A stretch of DNA of 64,000 bases from a virus, in IMG/VR virus record IMGVR_UViG_3300027708_000025, positions 86,108-150,107 of that record; one strand, 5' to 3'. How positions within the stretch are numbered: position 1 is the stretch's first letter; every line of letters starts with the position of its first letter. The notes under the pieces were generated by a model that saw nothing but the letters and a program-made list of their open reading frames with translations, did no database searches and was not told the origin of the DNA. This document shows positions 40,229 through 50,068 of this stretch, one piece after another. A program made the position numbers and the translations under genes.

Positions 40229-40965
40229 GTATTATTTGTAATTGTTTCACTAACGTTAAATTCGGAATCACCACTAAATGACTGTATATTTATGATGTTA
40301 GAATTAATCCCATTTGTTACTGAAGTGTTAACATCTGCATTCGAAATATATTTGAACTTTATGCTAGGTCCAAATAGATATCCTTTGACAGTAAAGTCCA
40401 TCTGCCACGAAAGGACTCTACGTCCATCAAAATCGCCTTCATATGAATCATCGACACTTACGTTGGTTAATTCAATTGGTACGTCCATGTTAATTCCTAA
40501 TTCAGGAATAAGTTTCATTGTAACAATCCAATCTGGTGTAAAAAATGGAATAATTTGTTCTACAATTTGCGTACCATCTTCTGCATATCGAACCAATGCA
40601 TATAAAGAAAAGTTGATATCATATGGAACTGGTGTGTAAGTATAACTAAAATCATTACCTCCAGTATTGAGTCCTTTTACGGTCTTATGTGCGCTATTTA
40701 ATTTTCTTTGTGGTGCATATGTGATGCTGGTAAACTCAAACCCCATTCTAGGAAGAGTAACAGCAAGTGGACGATTCAATGTTGGATCGGCTAAAACACG
40801 TTGAACAAATTTTTGTTTAGGCGAATATTCAATAGGAACGCTGATTGTTTGTTGTTTATTTCCATCGCTATCATATCTTTCGACTTGAATTTCATTAAAC
40901 AAGTTTCCAAACATAACGACATAGCGCCTTAAAGTGCCGTGATAAAAATCGTGACCGAACATCAT
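40225..40965 (-). CDS. 15: tail completion/sheath stabiliser (T4 gp15-like)
   Basis: The 246-residue protein starts MMFGHDFYHGTLRRYVVMFGNLFNEIQVER and contains VPIEYSPKQKFVQRVLADP and LPRMGFEFTSITYAPQRKLNS, strong gp15 hallmarks. It caps the top of the tail and joins it to the neck. It follows gene 14 by 2 nt. Confidence 0.95.
   Translation of the reverse strand: MMFGHDFYHGTLRRYVVMFGNLFNEIQVERYDSDGNKQQTISVPIEYSPKQKFVQRVLADPTLNRPLAVTLPRMGFEFTSITYAPQRKLNSAHKTVKGLNTGGNDFSYTYTPVPYDINFSLYALVRYAEDGTQIVEQIIPFFTPDWIVTMKLIPELGINMDVPIELTNVSVDDSYEGDFDGRRVLSWQMDFTVKGYLFGPSIKFKYISNADVNTSVTNGINSNIINIQSFSGDSEFNVSETITNNT
40287..40294 (-). promoter_or_regulatory. possible internal late promoter (CATAAATA)
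   Basis: A near-consensus octamer inside the end of gene 15, about 60 nt before gene 16. It may be chance, as it lies in coding sequence. Confidence 0.3.
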
Positions 40966-40967
40966 AG

Positions 40968-41783
40968 TTAATAAGTCCTTGTAAGTGCAAATGGATTTTG
41001 TTCAGAGAAGTCGAGAATATCACCGTCAATGATTTTCTGTCCAATTATTTCGTTGTCCGCAGCCACCTCAAATGGTATGATTGTATCTCCTTCTGCAAGG
41101 AGTCTAGTGCCATCTTCTAAAGCAAAAATACTGTTATCTACTTCATCTAATAGTTTTTCAATATTATCAGTAGAAAGACTGTATTGATCTTCGATTGCAT
41201 CGATCTCTGCAACACCAGTATCAAGTTTTTCGCTAGAGTATTCAAATCTATCACAACGCATTTCGAATGTGTATACGTCACCTAACTGATAAAAATTTTC
41301 AATGTTCTCTGCAAATTTAATTTCGTACATATAACCAAGCAAAGGAATCCAAATTAAGTCTCCCTCTCTTGGTCTTAAAATATCTGTGTAGTCATATGTT
41401 TGCATATCTATGAGATATCCATCATCTTCAAGTCGAATATTGTATCCATACTCAGTATTGATTAGTGGCTTGAGTGATTCAATGAATCTGTGCTGTGCAA
41501 CAAGAAACGTAATCGATTCATCAATCTGAAGACCAAATTTAGATAAGAAATCTTCTTGTCCTTGAAAGCCATCATAACTCTTGACATACATTTCCATAGA
41601 CAATGCATCTTCATATTTTACTAATCCATCTTCACCATAAATTTTATCCAAGTTAACTTGTGTTCTTGGGATGTAATATCCATCTATACCATAAATTTTT
41701 ATAGCTTCAGAGACTAAACTGTGGATTAGATTCTGCTCTTGTTTTACAAAAGCATACTGATTAAAATAACGATTACGTGCCAT
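40968..41783 (-). CDS. 14: neck protein (T4 gp14-like)
   Basis: The 271-residue protein begins MARNRYFNQY, with GIDGYYIPRTQVNLDKIYGED and LRPREGDLIWIPLLGYMYEIKF, typical of gp14. It forms the neck between portal and tail with gp13. Two nucleotides separate it from gene 13. Confidence 0.93.
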   Translation of the reverse strand: MARNRYFNQYAFVKQEQNLIHSLVSEAIKIYGIDGYYIPRTQVNLDKIYGEDGLVKYEDALSMEMYVKSYDGFQGQEDFLSKFGLQIDESITFLVAQHRFIESLKPLINTEYGYNIRLEDDGYLIDMQTYDYTDILRPREGDLIWIPLLGYMYEIKFAENIENFYQLGDVYTFEMRCDRFEYSSEKLDTGVAEIDAIEDQYSLSTDNIEKLLDEVDNSIFALEDGTRLLAEGDTIIPFEVAADNEIIGQKIIDGDILDFSEQNPFALTRTY

Positions 41784-41785
41784 GA

Positions 41786-42535
41786 TTACCCTAGCATGTC
41801 AGTAACAGGTAAAGAATACGAACTAATCATTTCAGCTTCTATAGCTTGAATTTCGTCTGTAGCTTCATCCCATATCTTCTGCCCATTGAACGTAATACCA
41901 CCTGGCATAGAGAGTCCTTCAAACTTTTTCAAGTTTTCGCCCCATTGCTTTTTGATTTGTGCGGTGCAATATTTTTGCAACCATCTGTCGTTATAAACAT
42001 CTGTGTATGTGTCAGGGTTTATCTTTTGATATGCTTCAATAATAATATATTCGCCAAGCAAAACTTTTTCACCCCAAGCAATGTCTATATTTAATCTATT
42101 TGCGTGTCTTTGAAAACGAATGGCTTGTTTGCCAACGAACAATTCTTCAGCTAAAGCAACGTTTTGCAATGCCATGTAGTATGGTGCAAATGGACCAGTA
42201 TTGAAAGCAAACAAGTCATTCAATGCAATCTGATATCTCAAATTGAATAGATTGTTTGTGGAATAACTATTACCTAATGGAAGAATATTGATTACACCAA
42301 TGACAGAATCATCTATTGAAAGATACTTATTATCAATGTCTGTTTGTGTGACTGCGTGTGCTAGATAGACTTTTTCTGTTGCATCGTAGTGATAGTCGTA
42401 GTAGTATGAGAATGACATTTCAATACAATCTTCAACTTGATCGTCATCTACGTTTATCTCTAAGAGAGGTGCACCTAGTCTTCTAAGACAGAATTGTTTT
42501 AATTCTTCTCTTGATGCTGGTTTGCTAGTACTCAT
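41786..42535 (-). CDS. 13: neck protein (T4 gp13-like)
   Basis: The 249-residue protein begins with REELKQFCLRRLGAPLLEINVDDDQVEDCIEMSFSYYYDYHYD, the gp13 signature, and has LPLGNSYSTNNLFNLRYQIALNDLFAF. It forms the neck ring next to the portal. A late promoter 25 nt upstream starts the head-neck-tail operon. Confidence 0.94.
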   Translation of the reverse strand: MSTSKPASREELKQFCLRRLGAPLLEINVDDDQVEDCIEMSFSYYYDYHYDATEKVYLAHAVTQTDIDNKYLSIDDSVIGVINILPLGNSYSTNNLFNLRYQIALNDLFAFNTGPFAPYYMALQNVALAEELFVGKQAIRFQRHANRLNIDIAWGEKVLLGEYIIIEAYQKINPDTYTDVYNDRWLQKYCTAQIKKQWGENLKKFEGLSMPGGITFNGQKIWDEATDEIQAIEAEMISSYSLPVTDMLG

Positions 42536-42559
42536 TTTTTCCCCTTATATATCATCTTC

Positions 42560-42567
42560 TATTTATA
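42560..42567 (-). promoter_or_regulatory. late promoter (TATAAATA) for gene 13
   Basis: A perfect late octamer immediately after the fibre-region terminator and 25 nt before ATG 42535. Confidence 0.75.
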
Positions 42568-42576
42568 ATATCTAAA

Positions 42577-42608
42577 GAAACAAAAAACCCGCTGATGAGG
42601 CGGGTTTT
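42577..42608 (-). terminator. terminator closing the tail-fibre region
   Basis: AAAACCCGC/GCGGGTTTT with a 7-nt loop (42584-42608) is followed by TTG and TTT on the minus strand. It separates the adhesin genes from gene 13. Confidence 0.9.
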
Positions 42609-42632
42609 GTTGAGTATACTATTAGAGTGGCA

Positions 42633-43205
42633 TTAAGTCCAATTAGCAGATTTAACTGCTGTAATGAATGCTGGCATGTCAGCGGCCGCTGTCACAGCCG
42701 CAATTAATCTATCGCATTCGGTAAGAATGGCCGCACGTTTAGTTGCTACATCAGTAGGAATTGCTATATTGCGTTCTGCTTTGCGAATCACCATCCAATC
42801 AGTCTGAGCAAGCATTGAATTAGCTGTTTGCTTAAACTGAGTCTTGTATTGTGATTTCAATCCTTTAGTGACTAGTTGTTCAGTTGAATCTACCATTGCG
42901 CCGTGTTCACCAGCCGTAGCATCCCAGACTTTAACATACATGGGTGTGTTATCTTCATTGACTTCTAATCTATCTTCTAAAATCTTAGGTGTGCTGACAT
43001 ATGTTCGTGTGACAGAATCTGCGCCCACTTCATATTTGTCAAATGTGACGAAATAGAATTGTTGATCTTCTTGATGCCCGTCAACAATTGGTCTAGCACC
43101 ATGTTGAATACCATAGAGATGGCTAGGTGCAGGTTCATTTGGAAACAGAGTTCGTAATTCACCAATTTCTGAGATTTCGTTGTTTTGTGTTATTAATGCG
43201 TACAT
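42633..43205 (-). CDS. tail-fibre-associated (Tfa/DUF4376-like) protein
   Basis: The 190-residue protein has a beta-rich N-terminal half and a helical C-terminal half (QTANSMLAQTDWMVIRKAERNIAIPTDVATKRAAILTECDRLIAAVTAA). The TDW..IR..E....P....RAAI pattern is the C-terminal helix motif of tail-fibre chaperones and related virion proteins (DUF4376/Tfa-like). It follows the large adhesin gene. It may assist assembly of, or bind, the fibres. Confidence 0.7.
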   Translation of the reverse strand: MYALITQNNEISEIGELRTLFPNEPAPSHLYGIQHGARPIVDGHQEDQQFYFVTFDKYEVGADSVTRTYVSTPKILEDRLEVNEDNTPMYVKVWDATAGEHGAMVDSTEQLVTKGLKSQYKTQFKQTANSMLAQTDWMVIRKAERNIAIPTDVATKRAAILTECDRLIAAVTAAADMPAFITAVKSANWT

Positions 43206-43216
43206 ATTTTTTTTCC

Positions 43217-46200
43217 TTATCGTGCGAGTGAATATTTAAAAGGTGTAGAAGCAAATGCGGCATAAATATAAGTTACGCCAGATTGATTAGGCGAACCAGT
43301 ATCATTTGAATATTTAAATCCATTAGACAAAATAAGTTGTCCAACATCACTTACTTGTGTTTCATTGGTATCTGCTCTTATTCCATAATTTGTAATATTT
43401 GATGGGTTTCTTGAAGTATCGGTTATCCACCAATCAGATGAGTACCCACTCGATGATTTAATCATCACAAATGCGGGTTTAAATCCTGTGTGTACAAAAG
43501 GACCATCAGCAGAACCATTGCCTGTGTAAGTACCAAACGCAGAATATCCTGCTACTGGTGCAAAGCAGTAAGCAAGCATTGTGTTGGTACTAAAGAATGA
43601 ACCTGTCGTAAATACAGAAGATGTTGGTGCTGTATCATTCCACGCTCCGCTTGATGTTGTTGCCGCATCTGTTGACATTGTTGTGTATTTGGTAGCGCCC
43701 GTACCTATATGGTAAATAAACCAATTTTGAACGCCTGCTCTACTTTTAACAATAATCATACTAGGTGCAACACCAAGACCGTGGCCAACTGTTCCATTTG
43801 TAACACCCGTATAAGTCACCACACTAAACCCACTTGTAGGGTTAGCACTTACTGTAGAAGTAATAGAGCCTGATGTGTTTGTTACTGCTGTGCCGCCAGC
43901 TTTCCATTGCCAGCCTACATAAGTGTAAGGACTTTGATTTAAAGAACCAGAACTAGTAGTAAACGTAAATCCATTAGTGGTTCCTGCGATGCCAAAGTTG
44001 TAGGCGCTTTCAGCGGCTGTAGAGTTTATTGCGATATAATTTGTGTATCCTCTAACCGAATCAACAAGAAAATGAGCTACTGCAAGATCACGACCTTTTA
44101 CCCATATTAAACCACCACCATTAGCTAAGTCTACATTGCTTGTGATGGGTCGAGGATTAACATTGTCACCATTTGCAGCCCATGTACTAGCATCAAAAAA
44201 CTCACTAGCCAAAGTTGCGGCCGTTGCCCCAATCGTAGGCGTTGGTAAGTTCTGTGTGCAAAGTGCTTTGAAGCCACTTGGTGCTGTGTAGGCAAATGGG
44301 CGTTGACCGAAGTTATGTGTGCAACTGTCTGTTGTATCAAAACCGCTTGTAGCTGGATTTAATGTGTAGCCTGACAAATTGGTATATGCGGCATTTGTTC
44401 CCGCTACTGGGTCACCACTTGCAAACCAAGTACCGTTTTTACCCCACCAAATTTTGCCTGAATCCATATCCATAGCAACAATCATCACATCATTTTGGGC
44501 AAACGCAGAACCATACGCAGTTCCTGATCCTGTGTTGTTTCTTTTATTCCCATCTGAAGCGTATACGCCCCAAGAATTATTGTATGCACCGACATAACTG
44601 GTACTTGGATTGGTGGTTACGTTGTATGTATTGTCATCAACGCCATGCATAACAAGTTGAGATGTACCTGTTATTGTTACCTCCCAATACCATTTTCCAC
44701 TTGCTACAGCAATAGATGCCCGTGCAGAATTCCAACCACCAGAAGCAGTTACTTGGTCTAAGTTGCCATTTGTCAGCGTTACTGTTGAACCTTTATTGAG
44801 GGGGTTCATTGTTGAGTAATTTCCTCGCACCTCACCACCCACACCAGTATCAGTTCCATACGATGTTGGTGTATCAACAAGAGAGTCATTACCCGCACCA
44901 GCAGACACAGAGAAGTTATTAGGTGTCCAGTTGTTGCCGTTACCTGATGAGTCTGCGCCTAATGTAGCCGCTGTTGTGTTGCTGTTGTCTGAGAAGTTCA
45001 AATAGTAACCATTAGTTCCGTATGTACCAATATACTTGAGTGGTGCCCATACTCCTGTATTTGGATTTGTCCAACCAAATGATGAAGGGGTTAATGCTTG
45101 ACCATCAATAAAATTTATTTCTGCCAAATATGCATTAAGTTGATAGCCTTGTCCACTAGAACTATAAGCGCCTATTCTATGTGTAAATGAAGTATAATTC
45201 ATATATGAGTCTTTATTACGTGTAGGTAAAGCTGAACCAGTAGTCAATGCTTGCCTAACACCGTTTACATATATTTTTACTCTATCAGTTGAAGTTAATT
45301 GCGTTGAATCATGTGCCAGTACTATATGATACCATGCAGATAAATCTTTAAAAACGGCAGATGTTTCAACGGTATCAGTCGATACAGACGAGTCAGACCA
45401 AACAAGAGTGTCTACATTTGAATTATATGAACCAAATGTTAATTGGCCAGTTCCTGTTGATAAGTCTGATGCTCCAAAAATAGCAGGAGTTTCAAGATTA
45501 GAAGTGTTTATAGATGTTCTTTTTACCCATCCACTCCATGTCCATGTTTTACGATTTCCACTAGCACCAACAGTACGATTAAAAAACGCAAGATCAGGTT
45601 TGTTTAATCTTATGCTACGTGAAATCTGATAATCAGGATTTGTGTACAACGTTGGTGTTTTTGGAGCCAAGACACCATTTGCGTAGAATGTGTGGATGAT
45701 GTATCCATTAGCGTAGCTTAATGTACCACCAGTGAAGAACTGAGTTGTACCTGGATAACGAATGATGACAATGCCTGAACCGCCTGCGGCTCCCGAAAGA
45801 TTACCAGGATCTTGGCGATAACCGCCTCCACCACCTCCGCTATTAACTGCGCCAGCATATCCAGCATCACCGCCACCACCTACTCCACCTACACCAATAC
45901 TTTGATAACCACCACCAGCACCGCCTCCAGCATAAGTAGTGGCTGTGCCAGATATAGCAGATGCAATGCCTGCACCACCATTAGCACCTACATAATTTGC
46001 CGGCGATTGAAGTCCTACTGTTCCAGCACCGCCACCACCACCTGTTGTAGATGTTGCGCCGTTACTAGCATTACCGCCTGCATTTCCTTGACCAGATGTG
46101 CCGTTACCGCCTGCAGAAGTCTGATAAGCACCTCCACCTGATCCACCTGAGTATGCACCACCCGACACATCTGATGGATAGTTATTAACACCTTGACTAC

Positions 46201-46516
46201 CTCTACCGCCTCCAAAAGCAACAATGTTTCCTGTAGTTGCGCCTGAAGATGATGCAATCAATACAGAATTCCCCCCATTTGTAGCATTAGAAACACCAGT
46301 GCCTCCAGCACCAACTGTCACAAAGTAAGATGCACCAGGAATGATGCCTACATGCCCTGCAAGTAAACCACCAGCGCCACCTCCACCGTTTTCACCTCCA
46401 CCACCACCAGCAACAACCAAATATTCAACAACAGACGGAGGCAGACCCGTCCAAGTCTGGTTTTTAACCGCTTGACTGACCTGACTTAACGTCCACATTC
46501 CACTATATTGAGCCAT
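43217..46516 (-). CDS. large adhesin: glycine-rich, LamG-like and SPRY-like modules
   Basis: The 1099-residue protein starts with a conserved anchor (MAQYSGMWTLSQVSQAVKNQTW), then a glycine-rich domain (residues 30-280, many GGGGG blocks). It then has a concanavalin-like LamG domain (about 325-490), a SPRY-like domain near 600-740 with SGKWYWEV and SKGIWWGKNGTW-type patterns, and a C-terminal domain with a second tail segment. Modules of these kinds bind carbohydrates or surface proteins. It is a likely receptor-binding protein. The glycine-rich module is nearly repeated in three neighbouring genes. Confidence 0.8.
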   Translation of the reverse strand: MAQYSGMWTLSQVSQAVKNQTWTGLPPSVVEYLVVAGGGGGENGGGGAGGLLAGHVGIIPGASYFVTVGAGGTGVSNATNGGNSVLIASSSGATTGNIVAFGGGRGSQGVNNYPSDVSGGAYSGGSGGGAYQTSAGGNGTSGQGNAGGNASNGATSTTGGGGGAGTVGLQSPANYVGANGGAGIASAISGTATTYAGGGAGGGYQSIGVGGVGGGGDAGYAGAVNSGGGGGGYRQDPGNLSGAAGGSGIVIIRYPGTTQFFTGGTLSYANGYIIHTFYANGVLAPKTPTLYTNPDYQISRSIRLNKPDLAFFNRTVGASGNRKTWTWSGWVKRTSINTSNLETPAIFGASDLSTGTGQLTFGSYNSNVDTLVWSDSSVSTDTVETSAVFKDLSAWYHIVLAHDSTQLTSTDRVKIYVNGVRQALTTGSALPTRNKDSYMNYTSFTHRIGAYSSSGQGYQLNAYLAEINFIDGQALTPSSFGWTNPNTGVWAPLKYIGTYGTNGYYLNFSDNSNTTAATLGADSSGNGNNWTPNNFSVSAGAGNDSLVDTPTSYGTDTGVGGEVRGNYSTMNPLNKGSTVTLTNGNLDQVTASGGWNSARASIAVASGKWYWEVTITGTSQLVMHGVDDNTYNVTTNPSTSYVGAYNNSWGVYASDGNKRNNTGSGTAYGSAFAQNDVMIVAMDMDSGKIWWGKNGTWFASGDPVAGTNAAYTNLSGYTLNPATSGFDTTDSCTHNFGQRPFAYTAPSGFKALCTQNLPTPTIGATAATLASEFFDASTWAANGDNVNPRPITSNVDLANGGGLIWVKGRDLAVAHFLVDSVRGYTNYIAINSTAAESAYNFGIAGTTNGFTFTTSSGSLNQSPYTYVGWQWKAGGTAVTNTSGSITSTVSANPTSGFSVVTYTGVTNGTVGHGLGVAPSMIIVKSRAGVQNWFIYHIGTGATKYTTMSTDAATTSSGAWNDTAPTSSVFTTGSFFSTNTMLAYCFAPVAGYSAFGTYTGNGSADGPFVHTGFKPAFVMIKSSSGYSSDWWITDTSRNPSNITNYGIRADTNETQVSDVGQLILSNGFKYSNDTGSPNQSGVTYIYAAFASTPFKYSLAR

Positions 46517-46527
46517 GATTATTCCTA

Positions 46528-46941
46528 TTAGGCTGGTGGGTAAATATAAGGCGTATTAGCAGAGGGTGTTTCAGTAACAGATGGTGTTGTTGGTATTACA
46601 TACTCAACCCAAGATGTTGTAGGTTCATTCCAAATAAATGTCTTACCTTCTTCAACAGGCATAGGTGTTGGTGCATCCCACAAACAAGTTGTTTCATTTA
46701 TCACCCAAGAAGCAAAAGGTTTAGGAGGAATAAATGCATCTCTTTGCACATCATAGGTGTATCCAATACCTGCATAATTTTTACGCAATGGACGCCCTTC
46801 AGGATGTTGTCCGCCCGAAGTGTTGTAAGATGTTTGAACCCACAATGATGGGTCACCCCAATGACCTGTGTTTAATGTTTCTTGATCGATCACAATGACT
46901 GAAGTCACTACACCGTTTTCTACTTTAGCAAAATGTGCCAT
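46528..46941 (-). CDS. small fibre-region protein, 137 aa
   Basis: The protein begins MAHFAKVENGVVTSVIVID and has a Trp/Pro-rich core (WGDPSLWVQTSYNTSGGQHPEGRPLRKNYAGIGYTYD). Variants of this protein occur next to tail-fibre genes in many marine phages. Its role is unknown. It could be a small structural cap. Confidence 0.65.
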   Translation of the reverse strand: MAHFAKVENGVVTSVIVIDQETLNTGHWGDPSLWVQTSYNTSGGQHPEGRPLRKNYAGIGYTYDVQRDAFIPPKPFASWVINETTCLWDAPTPMPVEEGKTFIWNEPTTSWVEYVIPTTPSVTETPSANTPYIYPPA

Positions 46942-46954
46942 ATTTTATCTCCGT

Positions 46955-47851
46955 TTAAAAAGTAATTGTTCCACTACTTGTGAATATATATATCTGATAC
47001 CCATCAGCGTAGTTTATCTGAGGGTTTCCTGTTGTAGAAGTGGGTGCTAATTGTGATACAGGGTAACGAATGATGACAATGCCAGAACCACCAGTTCCGC
47101 CAGAGTGTGCGTCATCTCCACCACCGCCTCCACCACCGCCTCCAGTGCCTGCTGTTCCAGGAAATCCGTTGGAGTTACGACCACCGCCTCCACCACCTCC
47201 ACCAGTAGGCAAAGAAGCAAGATATGCACTATTGTACATATTGATGCCGCCACCGCCACCGCCAGCGTAAAACACCCGTGTGCCAGTGATAGACGAACAC
47301 AAACCAGTACCGCCTTGGCCGCCAAATCTATTTCCTGGACCAGATTCACCTACGGAACCTGCACCGCCACCACCTGCACCGGGATAGTTTTGACCAGATG
47401 TACTACCATTTCCACCAGCGTTTCCTTGACCTGGCGTACCAGCCAAACCCGTTTGATTAGAACCACCGCCACCTCCGCCACCACCACCACCTGATCCACC
47501 AGTAGTACCAGCTACGCTTCCATCTCTACCTGATGCGCCCGCACCGCCTCCAACAGCACCAATAGAACTAAAAATAGAATCAGTTCCATTTGAACCTTTA
47601 TTTGATCCAGATGCACCACCTGCACCACCTGCACCTACAGTAATGGTTAAAGCAGATCCTGCGGCAACAGCAAAATTAGCGGCAGTTAAAAGACCACCCG
47701 CACCACCACCTCCAGCAATACCTTGTGAAGAACCATTACCACCGCCACCACCTCCACCTGCGACAACTAGATATTCAACTGTGGTCGGTTTATCACCTGC
47801 TAGTGGATTAAAAGTTGCGGAAATAAATCCACCTAATAAAGTTTGACTCAT
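46955..47851 (-). CDS. glycine-rich adhesin-like protein, 298 aa
   Basis: A short N-terminal anchor (SQTLLGGFISATFNPLAGDKPTTVEYLVVAGG) is followed by poly-Gly blocks with Ala/Ser/Asn (GGGGGGGGGSNQTGLAGTP) and a final GSGIVIIRYP and YQIYIFTSSGTITF. These are the same building blocks as in 43217-46516 and 50069-50974. Glycine-rich blocks of this type in T2-like gp38 adhesins form polyglycine II bundles. That similarity is inferred from composition. Confidence 0.75.
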   Translation of the reverse strand: MSQTLLGGFISATFNPLAGDKPTTVEYLVVAGGGGGGGNGSSQGIAGGGGAGGLLTAANFAVAAGSALTITVGAGGAGGASGSNKGSNGTDSIFSSIGAVGGGAGASGRDGSVAGTTGGSGGGGGGGGGGSNQTGLAGTPGQGNAGGNGSTSGQNYPGAGGGGAGSVGESGPGNRFGGQGGTGLCSSITGTRVFYAGGGGGGINMYNSAYLASLPTGGGGGGGGRNSNGFPGTAGTGGGGGGGGGDDAHSGGTGGSGIVIIRYPVSQLAPTSTTGNPQINYADGYQIYIFTSSGTITF

Positions 47852-47860
47852 GCTTTGTCC

Positions 47861-50062
47861 TTAAAATGTGACTGTTCCAGATGCTTTCCAACTGTACACA
47901 CGATTTTTGTATCCCATACCAGTAGGAAATGGAGATATAGAACTCCACTCCGCTGGTCCTGCCGATCGCATTAAACATTGATTTGAAGAAGAGTCAGTCA
48001 AATACGCATTTGAATTACAAGTCAACAACAAAACCGTTCCCGATATATTGGTTAAAGGTGCTGTTGGTGCAGTAAAGTTACTTGTGTAAACAGCAGTTGT
48101 GTTATTAACCCTGACATTTGTCATAGCGCCAGCAAGATAGTTATTTCCAACGCTAAATGAACTTGATGCAAGAAACGGGTATGAGTTTAAATATGTATTT
48201 GTATCTGTGTATGTAGAACCAACTTGAGTTCCATTAATAAACATTTTAGTGCTTGATCCAGAACGAGCCACAGCAACGTGATACCAAGTATTTAAACTTA
48301 ATGTAGATCCAACAATTGGTGCGCTAGTATTGACATACCAATAGATCACACCACTCACATCGACATAAATGCACGGATAAGCGCCTTGCGTAGCAGAAGG
48401 GCGGCTGTCATAAAGAACAGGTGAAGACGAAAAAGAAGTGGTGTAGAACCAAAGTTCAATAGTGAAATTGCTTGTACCAAAAGCAAAACTAGAATTATTT
48501 GAATTGGGGTACACAATCATGTTACCGCCAAGCCCGCCTGCCCCAACTAAACTACCCGATCCGCTTGTAGAACTAAAAGCAAGTTCACCCTGTTGATAAC
48601 CATAAGTTAATGCTGTGGGTATATTGTAAATATCTGGATATGAAATGATGACGATGCCTGAACCGCCATTGTACGCAGTAATACCTTGCCCGCTTGCACC
48701 ACCACCTCCGCCACCAGTATTTGTAGTGCCCGCCGTTCCAACAACAGTTGCAGAACCACCTGTTCCGCCACCACCTACACCACCCGTCCCTCCAATTCCA
48801 CCAGAATTAGGCGTACCGCCACCACCACCACCCGCATAAGTAGTTACTGTGCCAGATATAGCAGATGCAATGCCTGCACCACCAAAACCAGCAACATTAC
48901 TTGATCCTATTGGTGATTCACCTTGTGTTCCTGCTCCTCCACCACCACCCGCAAGATAGTTACTTCCTGTTCCGGGTCTTCCATTTCCACCATTGTTACC
49001 TTGCCCAAAGATTCTTTGACCGCCTACTGAAGTTGCAGAAAAATCTGTTGCACAGCCTCCACCGCCCGAGCCGCCTGCAACACCTTGTATATCACTTGTA
49101 TATCTATAGGGTGCGCCACCACCACCACCACTTGAAGTAATACTACTAAAAACTGAATTTTGACCACTTCCACCAACAAGACCCGCTTGACTAGATGTTC
49201 CTGCTGACCCTGTTCCACCGCCACCAACTGTAACTGTTAAAGGTGTACCAATTGTTATAGGTAAAATTCCTTGAAGTAATCCACCAGCACCGCCTCCACC
49301 ACCATGTTGAGTTGCGCCACCACCACCACCAGCAACAACTAAATATTGGACTGAGGAAGGTTTTACAGTTGACGTAAATGGATTTACAGTATCTGAGCGT
49401 GAGCCACCGTTTATTGCTATAGCATTGGATGAATTATCAATAATGACTTGATTCTGACAAGTTAATAATTGTGTTCCGGATATTGCTGTTAATGGTGATG
49501 TTGGCGGAGTAAACGTGGTTGTATAAAGAGCAGTTCCAACAACCAATCTAAAATTGGACATATTTCCTGAAACATTGGAATTGCCGCCAAAGCCATAGCA
49601 ACCAATAAAACAAGCACCTGCCATTGTTACGGTTCCACTAACAGTTCCACTAGCAACGTTAACACCGTTGTAAAATAACTTAACAGATGTGCCGCTTCTA
49701 GTAACAGCCCAATGTCTCCAAGCACCTAAACTAAGAATACTAGATGATGAAGTAAAAGTTTGACCGTTAATATCTGTTCTAATTGCTCCATCCACTTGAG
49801 AAACTACAGCAAAATTACTTGCACCAAAATTAAAATATCTTGGTTGACCTGAAAAGTTTTGAGTAACTGAATTTTCATTAACAAAACCTTCAATTGTAAA
49901 ATCGCCTGTTGCGTTAAAACTTGATGGTCCAGTTAATCCTAATCCAGAATCTATAGATGCCTTTAAATTAACAGAATATCCATTAGACAAAACAGAAGAA
50001 GGCCATGCGGTTTGACGAATAGCTTGGTTAACTTGTTTGAGTGTAAAAATACCTTGTGCCAT
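47861..50062 (-). CDS. large adhesin: LamG-like domains around a glycine-rich module
   Basis: The 733-residue protein begins MAQGIFTLKQVNQAIRQTAWPSS, the same anchor form as the 1099-residue protein. Residues 30-225 read as a LamG-like domain (FTIEGFVNE, WRHWAVTRSGTSVKLFYNG). A glycine-rich block occupies 235-470, ending GSGIVIISYP. A second LamG-like domain follows (FTIELWFYTTSF, WYHVAVARSGSSTKMFING). It is another probable receptor-binding protein, apparently a variant arrangement of the same modules. Confidence 0.78.
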   Translation of the reverse strand: MAQGIFTLKQVNQAIRQTAWPSSVLSNGYSVNLKASIDSGLGLTGPSSFNATGDFTIEGFVNENSVTQNFSGQPRYFNFGASNFAVVSQVDGAIRTDINGQTFTSSSSILSLGAWRHWAVTRSGTSVKLFYNGVNVASGTVSGTVTMAGACFIGCYGFGGNSNVSGNMSNFRLVVGTALYTTTFTPPTSPLTAISGTQLLTCQNQVIIDNSSNAIAINGGSRSDTVNPFTSTVKPSSVQYLVVAGGGGGATQHGGGGGAGGLLQGILPITIGTPLTVTVGGGGTGSAGTSSQAGLVGGSGQNSVFSSITSSGGGGGAPYRYTSDIQGVAGGSGGGGCATDFSATSVGGQRIFGQGNNGGNGRPGTGSNYLAGGGGGAGTQGESPIGSSNVAGFGGAGIASAISGTVTTYAGGGGGGTPNSGGIGGTGGVGGGGTGGSATVVGTAGTTNTGGGGGGASGQGITAYNGGSGIVIISYPDIYNIPTALTYGYQQGELAFSSTSGSGSLVGAGGLGGNMIVYPNSNNSSFAFGTSNFTIELWFYTTSFSSSPVLYDSRPSATQGAYPCIYVDVSGVIYWYVNTSAPIVGSTLSLNTWYHVAVARSGSSTKMFINGTQVGSTYTDTNTYLNSYPFLASSSFSVGNNYLAGAMTNVRVNNTTAVYTSNFTAPTAPLTNISGTVLLLTCNSNAYLTDSSSNQCLMRSAGPAEWSSISPFPTGMGYKNRVYSWKASGTVTF

Positions 50063-50068
50063 ATATCC

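Noticed and set aside
42609-42650. TTGGAC-18-TATACT near the end of the Tfa-like gene
   Set aside because: It would fire straight into a strong terminator and the -35 match is weak.
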